From the NCBI RefSeq assembly GCF_000684975.1, contig NZ_BAXZ01000002.1, positions 186,001 to 250,000 on the forward strand: DNA of 64,000 nt, written 5' to 3'. The DNA comes from Paraburkholderia acidipaludis NBRC 101816 (GTDB lineage Bacteria > Pseudomonadota > Gammaproteobacteria > Burkholderiales > Burkholderiaceae). The notes below the pieces were generated by a model. That model saw only the letters and a list, made by a program, of their open reading frames with translations, searched no databases and was not told the DNA's origin. Below are positions 47,323 to 55,288 of the stretch, piece after piece. The position numbers and the translations under genes are program-made. Within the stretch, counting starts at the first letter, position 1, and each line of letters begins with the position of its first letter.

Positions 47323-47781
47323 TCAGAGCGGCAACTGCGTATCGAACTTGATTTCGCGAAGCACGACGCTCGTGCGCACCTGCGCCACCGCCGGAATGCG
47401 GAAGATGCGCTCGTGCAGGAAGTTATCGTAGGCCTTGATGTCCGGCGCCACGATCTTGAGGATGTAGTCCGACTCGCCGGTCGTGCTGTAGCACTCGGTG
47501 ACTTCGGGACAGGTGGCGATTTCGCGTTCGAACTGCTCGACGCCGCCTTCGGTGTGACGCGTGAGATGGATATGCGCGAGCGCGCAAACATGCAAACCGA
47601 GCTTTTCCCGATCGAGCAGCGCCGTATAGCGCTGGATCACGCCCGATTGCTCCATGTCCTTGATGCGGCGCCAGCAAGGCGTGCTGGACAGGCCCACCTG
47701 GTCCGAGATTTCCTGCACCGACCGGCGCGCGTCCAGCTGTAGCAGGCGCAGGATCTTCTGAGAGAACGTATCGAGTGTCAA
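47323..47781 (-). CDS. Lrp/AsnC family transcriptional regulator
   Basis: A 152-residue regulator. An N-terminal winged helix-turn-helix (about 6-50: RRSVQEISDQVGLSSTPCWR) is followed by a RAM ligand-binding domain (STTGESDYILKIVAPD). It is convergent with the CDF gene. No obvious partner gene lies upstream; the target and effector amino acid are unknown. Confidence 0.92.
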   Translation of the reverse strand: MTLDTFSQKILRLLQLDARRSVQEISDQVGLSSTPCWRRIKDMEQSGVIQRYTALLDREKLGLHVCALAHIHLTRHTEGGVEQFEREIATCPEVTECYSTTGESDYILKIVAPDIKAYDNFLHERIFRIPAVAQVRTSVVLREIKFDTQLPL

Positions 47782-47886
47782 CTGCGCCTCCGTTTTTTGC
47801 GTCTTGCTATTCCTGAATGTTAGAGGGCAGGAAAACGAAACGCAATGCGAAGTACGCCTGGTGAGGAAGATCGTCTGATTTGTTCT

Positions 47887-48510
47887 CTAACTGGCGGCAT
47901 TTTGCCCTGACACGTCCCCATCAAGCGCGCTCGCGGCCTGCTGCGCGCGCAAGTCGGCAAGCATGTTGCAGAAGAGGGCGCCTTGCTCGATGGCGTCGTC
48001 GAGCGCGACGTGCGTGTGCGGATAGTCGTCGAACCAGTGCTTCGGGAAGCGCGGCTTGATGCACTTGCGGTACGGCAGGCCCGTCATCGCAAACGCCAGC
48101 GTCTTGATGTCGAGCGCCGACCACGAGAACGGGCAGCGTCCCGCGAACCGCATCATGTACCAGAACATGAAGGTGAAATCGAAGCCGGCGGGCATCGCGA
48201 CGAACACCGGCTTGCCGGGCAGCGCCTCGACCCAGTCGACGTAGGCGGCGAGCGCCTCGGCCGGATCCTGCAGATCCTTGCGGCAGGCGGCCCACGCTTC
48301 GGGCTGCGTTTCCCACCAGGCGGCCTGCACGGGATGCGGCGCGGCGCCTTCGAGCGTCATCAGATTCGCCGAGAAAGTGGCGACGAGGCGCTTGTCGGCG
48401 GTATAGGCCGCCGATGCAAAACTGAGCATCGAATGCGGGCCCGGAATCGGCCCGTCGGCCTCGACGTCCGTGCTGACGTAGATTTCCTCAATGGCAGGGG
48501 TATTCATCAT
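47887..48510 (-). CDS. DEDDh-type 3'-5' exonuclease-like protein
   Basis: A 207-residue protein with the Exo motifs of the RNase T/DnaQ fold: DVEADG near the N-terminus (DxE) and HVALDDAIEQG (HxAxxD) near the C-terminus. The Exo II aspartate is probably in AGFDFTFMF. Its start (Met 48510 or 48507) overlaps the stop of the metallo-hydrolase gene in an ATGATGA, so the two are translated together. Substrate (RNA or DNA) is not clear. Confidence 0.8.
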   Translation of the reverse strand: MMNTPAIEEIYVSTDVEADGPIPGPHSMLSFASAAYTADKRLVATFSANLMTLEGAAPHPVQAAWWETQPEAWAACRKDLQDPAEALAAYVDWVEALPGKPVFVAMPAGFDFTFMFWYMMRFAGRCPFSWSALDIKTLAFAMTGLPYRKCIKPRFPKHWFDDYPHTHVALDDAIEQGALFCNMLADLRAQQAASALDGDVSGQNAAS

Positions 48511-49151
48511 CCGGGAATGCTGTCTGCTACATAGGGATTGGAGCGGCGCTCTTCGCCGAACGTCGACGCGGGGCCGTGACCCGGCACGAACGTGACATCG
48601 TCGCCGAGCGGCCAGAGCTTTTCGCGGATCGAGCGGATGAGGTCCGCGTGATTGCCGCGCGGAAAATCGGTACGGCCGATCGAACCTGCGAACAGCACGT
48701 CGCCGACAATCGCCACGCGATGCGGCCGGCTGAAGAACACCACGTGCCCCGGCGTATGGCCGGGGCAGTGATAGACCTCCAGCTCCTCGTTGCCGAAGCG
48801 CACCGTCTCGCCGTTATTGAGCCAGCGGTCGGGCTCGAAGGCCTCCGCGTGACCGAAGCCGAAGCGCACGCTCTGCTGCGGGAGCATGTCGATCCAGAAG
48901 CGCTCGTCCTCGTGCGGCCCCTCGATCGGCACGCCGAACTTCGCGGCCAGCGCCTTCGCGCCCGCGCAGTGATCCACGTGACCGTGCGTGAGCAGCACCT
49001 TTTCGAGCTGCACGCCCAGGCGGCCGATCTCGGCCTCGATGCGCTCGAGATCGCCGCCCGGATCGACGACGGCGGCGCGCTGCGTCGCCTCGTCGACAAG
49101 AAGCGAACAGTTTTGCTGGAACGGGGTGACGGGTATCAGCGTGATCTTCAT
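48507..49151 (-). CDS. Metallo-beta-lactamase fold hydrolase, YcbL/glyoxalase II-like
   Basis: A 214-residue hydrolase with the zinc site THGHVDH (His56, His58, Asp60, His61), the bridging aspartate in GDVLFAGSIGRTD and further histidines in HCPGHTPGH and PGHGP. It is most like short type II glyoxalases (YcbL), which hydrolyse S-lactoylglutathione. It is coupled to an exonuclease-like gene, an unusual partner. The upstream 727 bases are non-coding. Confidence 0.88.
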   Translation of the reverse strand: MKITLIPVTPFQQNCSLLVDEATQRAAVVDPGGDLERIEAEIGRLGVQLEKVLLTHGHVDHCAGAKALAAKFGVPIEGPHEDERFWIDMLPQQSVRFGFGHAEAFEPDRWLNNGETVRFGNEELEVYHCPGHTPGHVVFFSRPHRVAIVGDVLFAGSIGRTDFPRGNHADLIRSIREKLWPLGDDVTFVPGHGPASTFGEERRSNPYVADSIPG

Positions 49152-49741
49152 GCGCCTGGACGGATGACGGAGAACGGATGGCCTGGCAGGCAGGCCGCGA
49201 TCGGAGACCCGATTGTACCGGCGCGCGGCGAGGGCCGCCGACGGCTGCCGGAACGCGGTTTGCGATCCGGCGGCAGGCCTTGTCTGACAAGGCTTTGAGC
49301 GCCGGATTTGTTACACCGGCGTATAAAGTTCATAAAAATTCGGGGGTTACGTGCGTGCCAGGAATTACTTTTGGGTATAATGCGGCCCAACGCGCACGTT
49401 TTACGTGCTTTCACCAGGCGCTGCGGCCCGCTTGAAAAAAGGGTCTCGATGCAGCGCCGTCAAGCAGTGCCGTCGTCTGACGACCGCCCCTTTTGCGGAC
49501 TGAAGCGACGGCAAATCAGGTGCCGACCCGTTCGGTGCCGCACGTCTTGCCCAGCCAGGCGCCACGCGCCTGCAACGGCCTTGCTGCCGTGACGCTGGGT
49601 GGGGCCTACGCCGCCGTTCCTGTGCGCCGTGTGTGACCGGCTCACCTGAACGTGTAGTCCATGTTCGATGGCGGCATGTGGGGTCTGGTCAGGCTGCCGG
49701 GGACAGGTTGCGCCAGACGTGAAAGATAACTAGCGGTTAGT
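49152..49741. other. Non-coding stretch with a perfect -10 box and helices
   Basis: About 590 bases with no convincing gene. TATAAT lies at 49376-49381 on the plus strand. Downstream are GCACGT/ACGTGC (49394-49399 with 49403-49408) and GGCGCTGC/GCAGCGCC pairs (about 49418-49459). It may be the start of a long rlpA leader or a separate RNA gene. It does not match the RNase P, tmRNA or 6S RNA motifs I know. Confidence 0.4.
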
Positions 49742-49860
49742 GACCCATGAGGGGTCGCATCCGGGTACCGGCTCGAGCTCGTTTTTTCGCGAGAGGGGCT
49801 TGCTCGTACCCGCAGCCGCCGAAGCTTACAGTTGCGCGCAATGACGACGCTGGAGCTTCG
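49742..49860 (+). promoter_or_regulatory. Structured leader just before rlpA
   Basis: Three consecutive perfect helices: GACCC/GGGTC (49742-49746, 49752-49756), CGGGTAC/GTACCCG (49762-49768, 49806-49812) and CGAAGCT/AGCTTCG (49820-49826, 49854-49860). The last ends 18 bases before the rlpA ATG. A T6 run lies in the second helix loop. No known riboswitch was recognised. Confidence 0.45.
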
Positions 49861-49878
49861 ACATGTGACGACTAGCTT

Positions 49879-50481
49879 ATGAAACTCAGACTGACTCGAC
49901 GAAGACTCGGGAGTCTTGCAGCCGTATCCGTGCTGGCCGGTTGCGCCATGCCGCCCGGCGCGCAGAACCAGGCAGACGGGTCCGCGCTCAGCACCAAGGA
50001 CGCGCACATGGCCTTCGCCGCGCCTCAGGGCTACGGTTCGGCCCTGGCCGCGCTGCCCGCGTCGAGCGCCGCCAACGACAAGACGCTCGCCGACGCCGAT
50101 CCGATCGGCGACGGCCCGGACGTTTCCTGGTTCCACCAGATCGGCCGCGCCTCGTGGTACGGCCGCGCCTTCCACGGCCGCCGCACCGCGAGCGGCGAGC
50201 GCTTCGACATGCAATCGCTGACCGCTGCGCACCGCACGCTGCCGCTCGGCTCCTACGTGCGCGTGAGCGTGCCCGAGACGCACAAGTCGGTCATCGTGAA
50301 GATCAACGACCGCGGACCGTACGCACGTGGCCGCGTGATCGACCTCTCGTATGCGGCTGCGAAGATGCTTGGCGTGCAGCACGCCGGCACGGCGCGCGTG
50401 ACCATCGAAGGACTCCCGCGCGAGGAAGCGAAGGCCGAGCAGGCCGAACAGCTTGCCGCGATTTCGAACGGCGACCGCTGA
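49879..50481 (+). CDS. rlpA: RlpA-like lipoprotein with double-psi beta-barrel domain
   Basis: A 200-residue lipoprotein: lipobox VLAGC with Cys22 after a basic N-terminus (MKLRLTRRRL). The RlpA double-psi beta-barrel (about 85-180) starts with GRASWYGRAFHGRRTASGE and has the DRGPYARGRVIDLS motif. RlpA proteins bind or cleave naked peptidoglycan at the septum in Pseudomonas. No SPOR domain follows, so septal targeting by that route is absent. No clear Shine-Dalgarno sequence lies before ATG 49879. Confidence 0.9.
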   Translation: MKLRLTRRRLGSLAAVSVLAGCAMPPGAQNQADGSALSTKDAHMAFAAPQGYGSALAALPASSAANDKTLADADPIGDGPDVSWFHQIGRASWYGRAFHGRRTASGERFDMQSLTAAHRTLPLGSYVRVSVPETHKSVIVKINDRGPYARGRVIDLSYAAAKMLGVQHAGTARVTIEGLPREEAKAEQAEQLAAISNGDR

Positions 50482-50510
50482 TCCTGGCGTTGCGTCGCCG
50501 CCGAAACCTG

Positions 50511-50533
50511 AAGGGCCGCTTGATGCGGCCCTT
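50511..50533. terminator. Hairpin between convergent rlpA and rsmI
   Basis: A 9-bp stem (AAGGGCCGC 50511-50519, GCGGCCCTT 50525-50533) with a TTGAT loop in the 59-base gap. T-tracts are weak on both sides. Confidence 0.5.
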
Positions 50534-50540
50534 CTGCATT

Positions 50541-51437
50541 TCAGTCGCCCTCTTCTTCTTCTTCCTTCAGCTCGAGCGCCCGCGCATAGAGCGCATTGCG
50601 CGACGCGCCGGTGAGCGTGGCCGCGACCTTCGCCGCGCTCTTCACGGGCACCTCCTGCAGCAGCACGCGCAGCAGGGCGTCGTGGTCCTCGCCGGAAGAC
50701 TCGCTCGCACCAGCGCCTTCCACGACGAGCACGAACTCGCCGCGCTGACGGTTCGCATCCTCGGCGAGCCACGCTGGCGCTTCGGCCAGGGTGCCGCGAT
50801 AGAGCGACTCGTGTAGCTTCGTCAATTCGCGGGCGATCAGCACGCGCCGCGCGGGGCCGAACGCATCGGCAAGCGCCTGCACGGTTTCCACGATGCGATG
50901 CGGCGCCTCGTAGAACACCATTGCGTGCGCATGCGTGACGAGCGGCTGCAGCGCGGAAGCGCGCTGCTTCGCCTTCGGCGGCAGGAAGCCGAGGAACGTG
51001 AACGTCGAAACCCAGTCGCCGGCCGCGCTCAACGCGGTCGCGAGCGCGCTCGCACCGGGCAGCGGCACGACCTGGAAACCGGCCTCGCGCACGGCGTCGA
51101 CGAGCTTCGCGCCGGGGTCGGAAATGCCGGGCGTGCCCGCATCCGAAACGCAGGCCACGCGTTCGCCCGCGCGCAGAAAGTCGATCACGCGCTCGGCCGC
51201 CTCGCGCTCGTTGTGCTCGTGCACGGCGATGAGCGGCTTCGACATGCCGTAGCGCGTGAGCAGTTGGCCCGTGTTGCGCGTGTCCTCGGCCGCGATGCGA
51301 TCTGCGAGGCCGAGCACGTGCAGCGCGCGCAAGGTGATGTCGGCGAGATTGCCGATGGGCGTCGCCACGACGTACAGCGTGGCGGCCGGATAGTGCTGGG
51401 TCTGTGCGAGTTCGGAAAGGGACGAAGGAGACGTCAT
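50541..51437 (-). CDS. rsmI: 16S rRNA (cytidine-2'-O)-methyltransferase RsmI
   Basis: Methylates the ribose of C1402 in 16S rRNA. It is 298 residues. The tetrapyrrole-methylase fold is marked by VATPIGNLADITLRAL at 24-39 and VSDAGTPGISDPG in the middle. A Glu-rich tail ends the protein. It is divergent from yraN, as part of the rsmI/yraN/diaA/dolP neighbourhood known from enterobacteria, where rsmI is instead divergent from lpoA. Confidence 0.95.
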   Translation of the reverse strand: MTSPSSLSELAQTQHYPAATLYVVATPIGNLADITLRALHVLGLADRIAAEDTRNTGQLLTRYGMSKPLIAVHEHNEREAAERVIDFLRAGERVACVSDAGTPGISDPGAKLVDAVREAGFQVVPLPGASALATALSAAGDWVSTFTFLGFLPPKAKQRASALQPLVTHAHAMVFYEAPHRIVETVQALADAFGPARRVLIARELTKLHESLYRGTLAEAPAWLAEDANRQRGEFVLVVEGAGASESSGEDHDALLRVLLQEVPVKSAAKVAATLTGASRNALYARALELKEEEEEGD

Positions 51438-51474
51438 GACGCGGAACGCGCGAGCGAAAGAGAGGAGGCCGACA

Positions 51475-51996
51475 TTGTGCCACGCGGGGGAACGGGCGTT
51501 GGCGGGGGAAGGGCAGAGGGGTTCTCCTTCTTCTTCTTCGTCTCGTCCTCGTGCCGCCAGTGCCGCGAATGTTCAGGACATCGACAACTTTTCCGCACGT
51601 CGCGAGTCCAACGCCGAATCGCGTGCGGCGGGCGCACGTTTCGAAGCGCGTGCGCTCGACTTCCTGCGCAGCCAGCGGCTCGCGCCCGTCGCGCGCAACG
51701 TGCATTGCCGCGGCGGCGAACTGGACCTCGTGATGCGCGATCGTGACGGCACGCTCGTCTTTGTCGAAGTGCGCGCACGCACGCGCAGCGACTATGGCGG
51801 CGCGGCGGCGAGCGTGGGATGGCACAAACAGCAGCGCGTACTGCGCGCCGCGCGTTACTTTCTCGCGACGCGCGTGGCCCGCGCGAATGCGCAAAAGCCT
51901 GCGTGCGCCACGCCGCCGTGCCGCTTCGACGTGATTGCATTCGAGCGTGGGCGACTGACGTGGATACGCGACGCCTTCCGCGCCGATGACAGTTGA
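51475..51996 (+). CDS. yraN: UPF0102 (YraN) family endonuclease-like protein
   Basis: A 173-residue protein with a PD-(D/E)XK nuclease-like core: GGELDLVMRD then FVEVRART, followed by KQQRVLRAARYFLA. YraN proteins are suspected Holliday-junction nucleases; function is not established. TTG 51475 is chosen because AGGAGG (51463-51468) ends six bases before it. The alternative ATG at 51436 shares its bases with the rsmI start codon on the other strand, which is unlikely. The first about 35 residues are of low complexity. Confidence 0.82.
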   Translation: MCHAGERALAGEGQRGSPSSSSSRPRAASAANVQDIDNFSARRESNAESRAAGARFEARALDFLRSQRLAPVARNVHCRGGELDLVMRDRDGTLVFVEVRARTRSDYGGAAASVGWHKQQRVLRAARYFLATRVARANAQKPACATPPCRFDVIAFERGRLTWIRDAFRADDS

Positions 51997-52092
51997 ATAC
52001 GCGGAGAACGCGCGCGAGTGCGCTAAACTTGCGTGCATCCGCTGACAGAACAGCGTTTTCTCGCGATACCCGCAGTACAGATTAGAGAGTCG

Positions 52093-52680
52093 ATGTCCGT
52101 CGAACGTATTCAACAACACTTCCGCGACAGCGCAGCGCTCAAGCTCGCGGCCATGGAAGCCCTCGCGGTGCCGATTGCGGCCACCGTCGACACGATGTTC
52201 GCCGCGCTGGCGAACGGCAACAAGATACTGGCGTGCGGCAACGGCGGATCCGCCGCCGACGCCCAGCACTTCGCGGCCGAACTGATCGGCCGCTTCGAAC
52301 GTGAACGCCCAGGCCTGCCGGCCCTCGCGCTGACCACCGACGCCTCGGTGCTCACCGCCGTCGCCAACGACTACGCGTACGACCAGGTCTTCGCGAAGCA
52401 GGTGCGCGCGCTGGGCCAGCCCGGCGACGTGCTGCTCGCGATCACGACCTCGGGCAACTCGGCGAACGTGCTCGCGGCGATCGAAGAAGCGCACGAACGC
52501 GAAATGATCGTGATCGCGCTGACGGGCAACGGCGGCGGCAAGGTGAACGAAACGCTGGCCGATACCGATATCCATTTGTGCGTGCCGTCCGAGCGGACCG
52601 CGCGCATCCAGGAAGTGCACCTGCTTACGATTCACTGCCTGTGCGACGGCATCGACGCGATGCTGCTGGGCGATGACTGA
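52093..52680 (+). CDS. diaA: SIS-domain protein, DiaA/GmhA family
   Basis: A 195-residue sugar-isomerase fold protein. ACGNGGSAADAQHFAAE (48-64) is the SIS/GmhA phosphate-binding loop. Position after yraN and before the BON lipoprotein matches E. coli diaA (which binds DnaA and regulates replication initiation) rather than heptose synthesis. ATG 52093 (MSVERIQQHF) is the family start. Phosphoheptose isomerase activity cannot be excluded from sequence. Confidence 0.88.
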   Translation: MSVERIQQHFRDSAALKLAAMEALAVPIAATVDTMFAALANGNKILACGNGGSAADAQHFAAELIGRFERERPGLPALALTTDASVLTAVANDYAYDQVFAKQVRALGQPGDVLLAITTSGNSANVLAAIEEAHEREMIVIALTGNGGGKVNETLADTDIHLCVPSERTARIQEVHLLTIHCLCDGIDAMLLGDD

Positions 52681-52705
52681 CACCGAAGGACGAAGGAGAG
52701 TGACG

Positions 52706-53500
52706 TTGAAGAGCAGATACGGCATCAGTAGCGCCCTGGCCCGAACGACCATGACGATCGGATTGGCGGCTGCACTCTCGGCGAGCCTGCAAGGCTGCTT
52801 CCTCGCGATTGCGGGTGCGGCGGGCGGCACGGCGCTCGTGGCGACCGACCGCCGCACGGTGGGCTCGCAGACCGAGGACCGCGAGATCCAGGTGAAGGCG
52901 CTCTCGGATATCTCGAACAAGCTGCCGCAGTCCTCGCATATCAACGTGGCCGTGTTCAACCAGCGCGTGCTGCTGACGGGCGAAGTGCCGGACGACGCTT
53001 CGAAGCAGCGGGCCGGGGATATCGCGCGGGGGATTACGAATGTCGATTCCGTGGTGAACGAACTGGCGGTGCAGCCGGCGAGCTCGTTCTCCTCGCGGGC
53101 TAACGACTCGTATCTGGAAGGGCGCGTGAAGGCCGAACTGATCTCGTACAAGGACATTTCCGCGAATGACTTCAAGGTGGTGAGCGAGCGCGGCACCGTT
53201 TATCTGATGGGGCTCGTGACGCGGCAGGAAGGAAGTACTGCCGCCGATGCGACCAGCAAGGTCATGGGTGTGCAGCAGGTGGTGAAGGTTTATCAGTACA
53301 TCCAGCCGGGGCAGCAGGGTTCGGGGGCTTCGGCCGTGGCGGCGGTGAGTGCCCCGCCGCCGGCTGCGAATCCCGCGGAGGCCCCGATGGTGGGGGCCGT
53401 GCCCGATGCTTCGGTGAGCTCGCGGCCTATCGATCAGCAAGCGCCGGCTCCGGTTACCAGCTCGTCGCCTGCTGAGCCGGGCAACGGGAAGGCCTTGTGA
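52706..53500 (+). CDS. dolP: BON-domain lipoprotein, DolP (YraP)-like
   Basis: A 264-residue outer-membrane lipoprotein with two BON domains (about 50-125 and 130-205). The lipobox is LQGC with Cys31. TTG 52706 is the likely start: AAGGAG (52693-52698) lies seven bases upstream, while the in-frame ATG 52673 and GTG 52700 are badly spaced. DolP supports outer-membrane integrity. The last about 60 residues are Pro/Ala/Ser-rich and absent from E. coli DolP. The stop overlaps the cytochrome gene start (TGATG). Confidence 0.87.
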   Translation: MKSRYGISSALARTTMTIGLAAALSASLQGCFLAIAGAAGGTALVATDRRTVGSQTEDREIQVKALSDISNKLPQSSHINVAVFNQRVLLTGEVPDDASKQRAGDIARGITNVDSVVNELAVQPASSFSSRANDSYLEGRVKAELISYKDISANDFKVVSERGTVYLMGLVTRQEGSTAADATSKVMGVQQVVKVYQYIQPGQQGSGASAVAAVSAPPPAANPAEAPMVGAVPDASVSSRPIDQQAPAPVTSSSPAEPGNGKAL

Positions 53501-53856
53501 TGAGGTTTTGGGGTGGTCGGCCGGGGTTGTGGGTTGCGGGGTTGGCGCTTGCTGGCGTGATTGCGGTGGCGCCGGTGCAGGCGTCGGCGACTCCGGATGG
53601 GCTGGCTGTGGCTCGCAACAACGCCTGTATGGGTTGCCATGCCGTGGATCGCAAGCTGGTTGGGCCGTCGTTTCAGCAGATCGCTGCGCGCTATAAGGGC
53701 GATCCTGCGGCTCAGGGCAAGCTGGAGAAGAAGGTGCGGGACGGTGGCTCCGGCGTTTGGGGGGCGATTCCTATGCCTTCTCATCCGGGGATGAGTGCTG
53801 CCGATATTCGTACTGTCGTGGGCTGGGTGCTGGCTGGGGCGCCTTCTTCCAATTGA
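53500..53856 (+). CDS. Periplasmic class I c-type cytochrome
   Basis: A 118-residue small cytochrome c (c551-like). A signal peptide (about 1-30, ending QASA) precedes the heme motif CMGCH (Cys43, Cys46, His47); the axial methionine is Met92 in AIPMPSHP. Its ATG overlaps the dolP stop as TGATG, so it is co-translated with an outer-membrane lipoprotein. Electron partners unknown. Codon use here is less biased than in its neighbours. Confidence 0.93.
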   Translation: MRFWGGRPGLWVAGLALAGVIAVAPVQASATPDGLAVARNNACMGCHAVDRKLVGPSFQQIAARYKGDPAAQGKLEKKVRDGGSGVWGAIPMPSHPGMSAADIRTVVGWVLAGAPSSN

Positions 53857-53924
53857 TATTGAGGGCGGGCAAGTTTTGTGCTTGCCAACGACGATTTTGG
53901 CTGTGCTAGAATCGTTGCTTCGTT

Positions 53925-54000
<76 letters not shown>

Positions 54001-54008
54001 ATAAAATC

Positions 54009-54041
54009 AAAGGGTTACAGGTTATTTTCCTGTAACCCTTT
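54009..54041 (+). terminator. Terminator of tRNA-Ala
   Basis: A 13-bp stem (AAAGGGTTACAGG 54009-54021, CCTGTAACCCTTT 54029-54041) with a 7-base T-rich loop, followed by T's, nine bases after the CCA end. Confidence 0.9.
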
Positions 54042-54140
54042 TCTGTTTCCGCGGTCCGTGTAACCGCTGTGTAATCGAATTTGGTCCGCTCGGATCCACG
54101 TCGATCCATCATCACTGGCGTTCTGCTTTCGTGGGAATGC

Positions 54141-54613
54141 TCATAGCGGCGACGGCGACCTTCTTGAGTTCCTCTGCACATCCGCTTCGACCAATAGCGC
54201 CAGCAACCCAATCGATTCCTGCCACCCCAAATAACACCCCTCAACCGGAATAACCCCCGGAATCCCTTCCTGCAGGACACTCATCTCAGTCCCGCAAAAA
54301 ACCTCACGCAACCCAACCGTCGTTTCCATCTGCTCCGCCAGATTCGGATCATCAAACCTCCCGCTATACCGAATCCGCTCATTCGGCACCAACTCGAGAT
54401 ATTCGCCACCAAACGAATGCACTGCCCCGGTAGTGAAATTCCGAAACGACATCCGATACCCGCCTCCAACCCGCGCGTCGAGTTGCTGCACAGCCCCACA
54501 AACCCATTAGGCGGCAGCCACTTAACCAGCGCCTCAGGATCGAGAAACGCGCGATAAACCCGCTCCGGCGCAGCCCGAAGCACGCGATGTAACCGAACGC
54601 CATTCCCAGCCAT
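54141..54613 (-). pseudogene. SRPBCC (AHSA1-like) gene broken by a frameshift
   Basis: The frame from ATG 54613 reads the start of a START/SRPBCC protein (VRLHRVLRAAPERVYRAFLD, then KWLPPNGF), and a second frame continues the same fold (LDARVGGGYRMSF, FGGEYLELVPNERIRYSG, LGWQES). The switch falls at the four-C run 54494-54497 (G-run on the coding strand); adding one G would join them. This is a one-base deletion, a sequencing error, or a switchable homopolymer. The product would be about 155 residues. It may bind small hydrophobic ligands. Lower GC than its neighbours. Confidence 0.8.
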
Positions 54614-54803
54614 GCCCATCCCCTCAGAAAGTGCCCAAACTCCGGCGATCTAGACAGACATGTTAGGCGACGGACGCCCACCCCGACGGCAACCTGCCGC
54701 CCACGCCGCCATCGCCTAAACTTCCCAGATGAAAAGGCCCGGCCCAAAACCCGCCGCCGGGCCCATACCGCCGCCGCCCATCCCGCGGCAAACGGAGGCC
54801 GTC

Positions 54804-55097
54804 ATGACCGGTCCGCAAGCGCCAACCCAAAAGTTCGACTACGAAGGCTTCGAGATCCACGTTGCGCCGGCCCCGGCGGACGATGGCAGCAACCGCTACA
54901 CATACACGGCCTACGTTTGTCACCCCGGCGCAGACACGGCCGTGCCGGGCCACGCGGTGTCGTTCCACGCAGATTTCGGCGACGCGTTTCGCAGTGAGCA
55001 GGACGCGGTGGAGGAAGCCGTCCACGTTGGCCACAGCATCGTGGACGGCACGCATCCCGATCTCTCGGTGCTCTCGCTGGTGACGCACGGCTTCTGA
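54804..55097 (+). CDS. Hypothetical 97-residue protein
   Basis: An unrecognised small soluble protein. The pattern FDYEGFEIHVAPAP, then RYTYTAYVCHPGAD and EDAVEEAVHVGHSIVDG-like SEQDAVEEAVHVGHSIVDG suggests an alpha/beta fold. ATG 54804 is chosen: GGAGG lies seven bases before it. No signal peptide. A cluster of hairpins follows. Confidence 0.6.
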   Translation: MTGPQAPTQKFDYEGFEIHVAPAPADDGSNRYTYTAYVCHPGADTAVPGHAVSFHADFGDAFRSEQDAVEEAVHVGHSIVDGTHPDLSVLSLVTHGF

Positions 55098-55146
55098 GCA
55101 GGCCGACAGCGCCGGCTTACCGTGCAGTAGAAGGAAAAGGAAAAAG

Positions 55147-55288
55147 GCCCGGACGAATCGAGGCGATCCGTCCGGGCAAGCCGCCGGGAATCCGGCGGCG
55201 GAGGTGTCCCTGTGCGTGCCGGGCATATAGTCCCCGCACAAATGACAACGGGTCCGCTCTCGATATCGAACTGGAGAGCGGACCCGTT
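55147..55288 (-). repeat. Cluster of three perfect inverted repeats
   Basis: Three hairpins in 142 bases. GCCCGGACG/CGTCCGGGC (55147-55155, 55169-55177) has an inner ATCG/CGAT. GCCGCCGG/CCGGCGGC (55180-55187, 55192-55199) has a GAAT loop. AACGGGTCCGCTCTC/GAGAGCGGACCCGTT (55247-55261, 55274-55288) is 15 bp. On the minus strand the first is followed by five T's (complement of 55141-55145), so it reads as a terminator for a leftward RNA. No leftward gene lies upstream. Confidence 0.7.

Noticed and set aside
49152..49878. RNase P RNA, tmRNA or 6S RNA in the long gap.
   Set aside because: The conserved rnpB motif (GAGGAAAGTCCGGGC) and the tmRNA/6S hallmarks are absent on both strands.
52093..52680. 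Naming the SIS protein gmhA (phosphoheptose isomerase).
   Set aside because: Gene context matches diaA; no heptose genes are nearby. Sequence alone cannot fully exclude gmhA.
49642..53196. A 1184-codon open frame on the minus strand.
   Set aside because: It runs antisense across rlpA, rsmI, yraN and diaA; composition is arginine/serine-rich and it shows no domain. High GC keeps frames open by chance.
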